This document shows, one piece after another, positions 33,453 to 33,714 of a DNA stretch of 33,714 bases. Origin of the DNA: Bacteroidales bacterium (GTDB lineage Bacteria > Bacteroidota > Bacteroidia > Bacteroidales > UBA932); the NCBI GenBank assembly GCA_024401865.1, contig JAKSKI010000014.1:1-33714 (forward strand), in the 5' to 3' direction. Both the position numbers and the translations under genes were made by a program. The notes beneath the pieces were generated by a model. It was not told the origin of the DNA, searched no databases, and saw nothing but the letters and a program-made list of their open reading frames with translations. Numbering within the stretch: position 1 is the stretch's first letter; every line of letters starts with the position of its first letter.

Positions 33453-33714
33453 ATGAAACGAATACTTATATGGCTTCTGTTGTTTGTGGGTATATCCGCA
33501 TATGCACAGCATACAGTAGTTGTTAATCCTGACGGAACTCACTCCACTGCTATCAAGAACGGTAACAGTGTAACAATAGTTAATCCTGACGGAACTCACT
33601 CCACTGCTATCAAGAACGGCAACAGTGTAACGATAGTTAATCCTGACGGAACTCACTCAACTGCTATCAAGAACGGTAACAGTACAACGATAGTCAATCC
33701 TGACGGAACTCACT
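33453..33714 (+). CDS. Secreted tandem-repeat protein (NPDGTHS repeats), 3' partial
   Basis: Only the first 87 codons are present; the frame is open to the window edge. A signal peptide (basic MKR, hydrophobic core, cleavage after AYA) precedes a mature start QHTVVV. The rest is a 19-residue repeat with core NPDGTHSTAIKNGNS and a VTIV or TTIV link, which looks like alternating turns and beta strands. I recall repeats of this style in uncharacterised Bacteroidota proteins but no known function. The promoter is 26 nt upstream of the ATG. Confidence 0.8.
   Translation, partial: MKRILIWLLLFVGISAYAQHTVVVNPDGTHSTAIKNGNSVTIVNPDGTHSTAIKNGNSVTIVNPDGTHSTAIKNGNSTTIVNPDGTH
33522..33714 (+). repeat. 57-bp in-frame tandem repeat
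   Basis: Units start at 33522, 33579, 33636 and 33693 (the last cut by the window end). Spacing is exactly 57 nt, i.e. 19 codons. The copies are nearly identical at DNA level (e.g. GGT/GGC, ACAATA/ACGATA), pointing to recent expansion. No unique spacers are present, so it is not a CRISPR. Confidence 0.95.

Noticed and set aside
33522..33714. CRISPR-like array
   Set aside because: Repeats are contiguous, in frame and lack unique spacers; they encode a protein repeat.

Overview
The window looks like a chromosomal segment from a member of the Bacteroidales (Bacteroidota). The signs are promoters of the TAnnTTTG (-7) type, sometimes with a TTTG -33 box; almost no Shine-Dalgarno sequences; a zinc-free type B ribosomal protein L31; several lipoproteins with SPase II lipoboxes; and glycan-degrading enzymes typical of gut Bacteroidota (GH33, GH92, GH28, a FISUMP domain). 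I cannot name the genus. There is no phage, IS element, integrase or CRISPR array, and base composition looks even throughout.

Layout. 1-620: tRNA-Glu and a DUF486 membrane protein. 669-3429: a GlmM-type phosphohexose mutase followed by a divergent DUF1343/NamZ-like protein, then rpmE (L31B). 3482-5053: a reduced PriA lacking every helicase motif. 5143-7680: tRNA-Phe, an acyltransferase, a CobW-family metal GTPase and an arginase-fold protein. 7740-12481: an unknown protein plus the glycine cleavage operon gcvT-gcvH-gcvPA-gcvPB. 12465-14362 (minus): an M23 lipoprotein and trmO. 14457-18885: HerA-like ATPase, SLC1-type symporter and the ribosome ABC-F factor EttA. 18927-22754 (minus): a two-domain class II aldolase-like protein, lipoate-protein ligase, a YqiA-like hydrolase and a glycerophosphodiester phosphodiesterase lipoprotein. 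22811-28407: sialidase, GH28 and a convergent GH92. 28420-33290 (minus): ketopantoate reductase family protein, a 1131-residue single-chain amino-acid ABC transporter and a small unknown protein. 33453-end: a secreted protein made of 19-residue repeats, cut by the window edge.

How the parts connect. GcvH needs a lipoyl group, and a lipoate ligase is encoded about 9 kb away. The sialidase, GH92 mannosidase and GH28 suggest extracellular glycan processing, but without a SusC/SusD pair. GH92 sits at the tail of the minus-strand run that starts with the unknown protein and the ABC transporter.

The most unusual items are the all-in-one ABC transporter (permease, four alternating binding-protein half-lobes, ATPase and a degenerate ATPase-like tail in one chain), the helicase-dead PriA, the aldolase whose second half has lost its metal site, the sialidase-FISUMP fusion, and a recurrent promoter design in which the -7 box lies only 4-5 nt before the start codon, predicting leaderless mRNAs.
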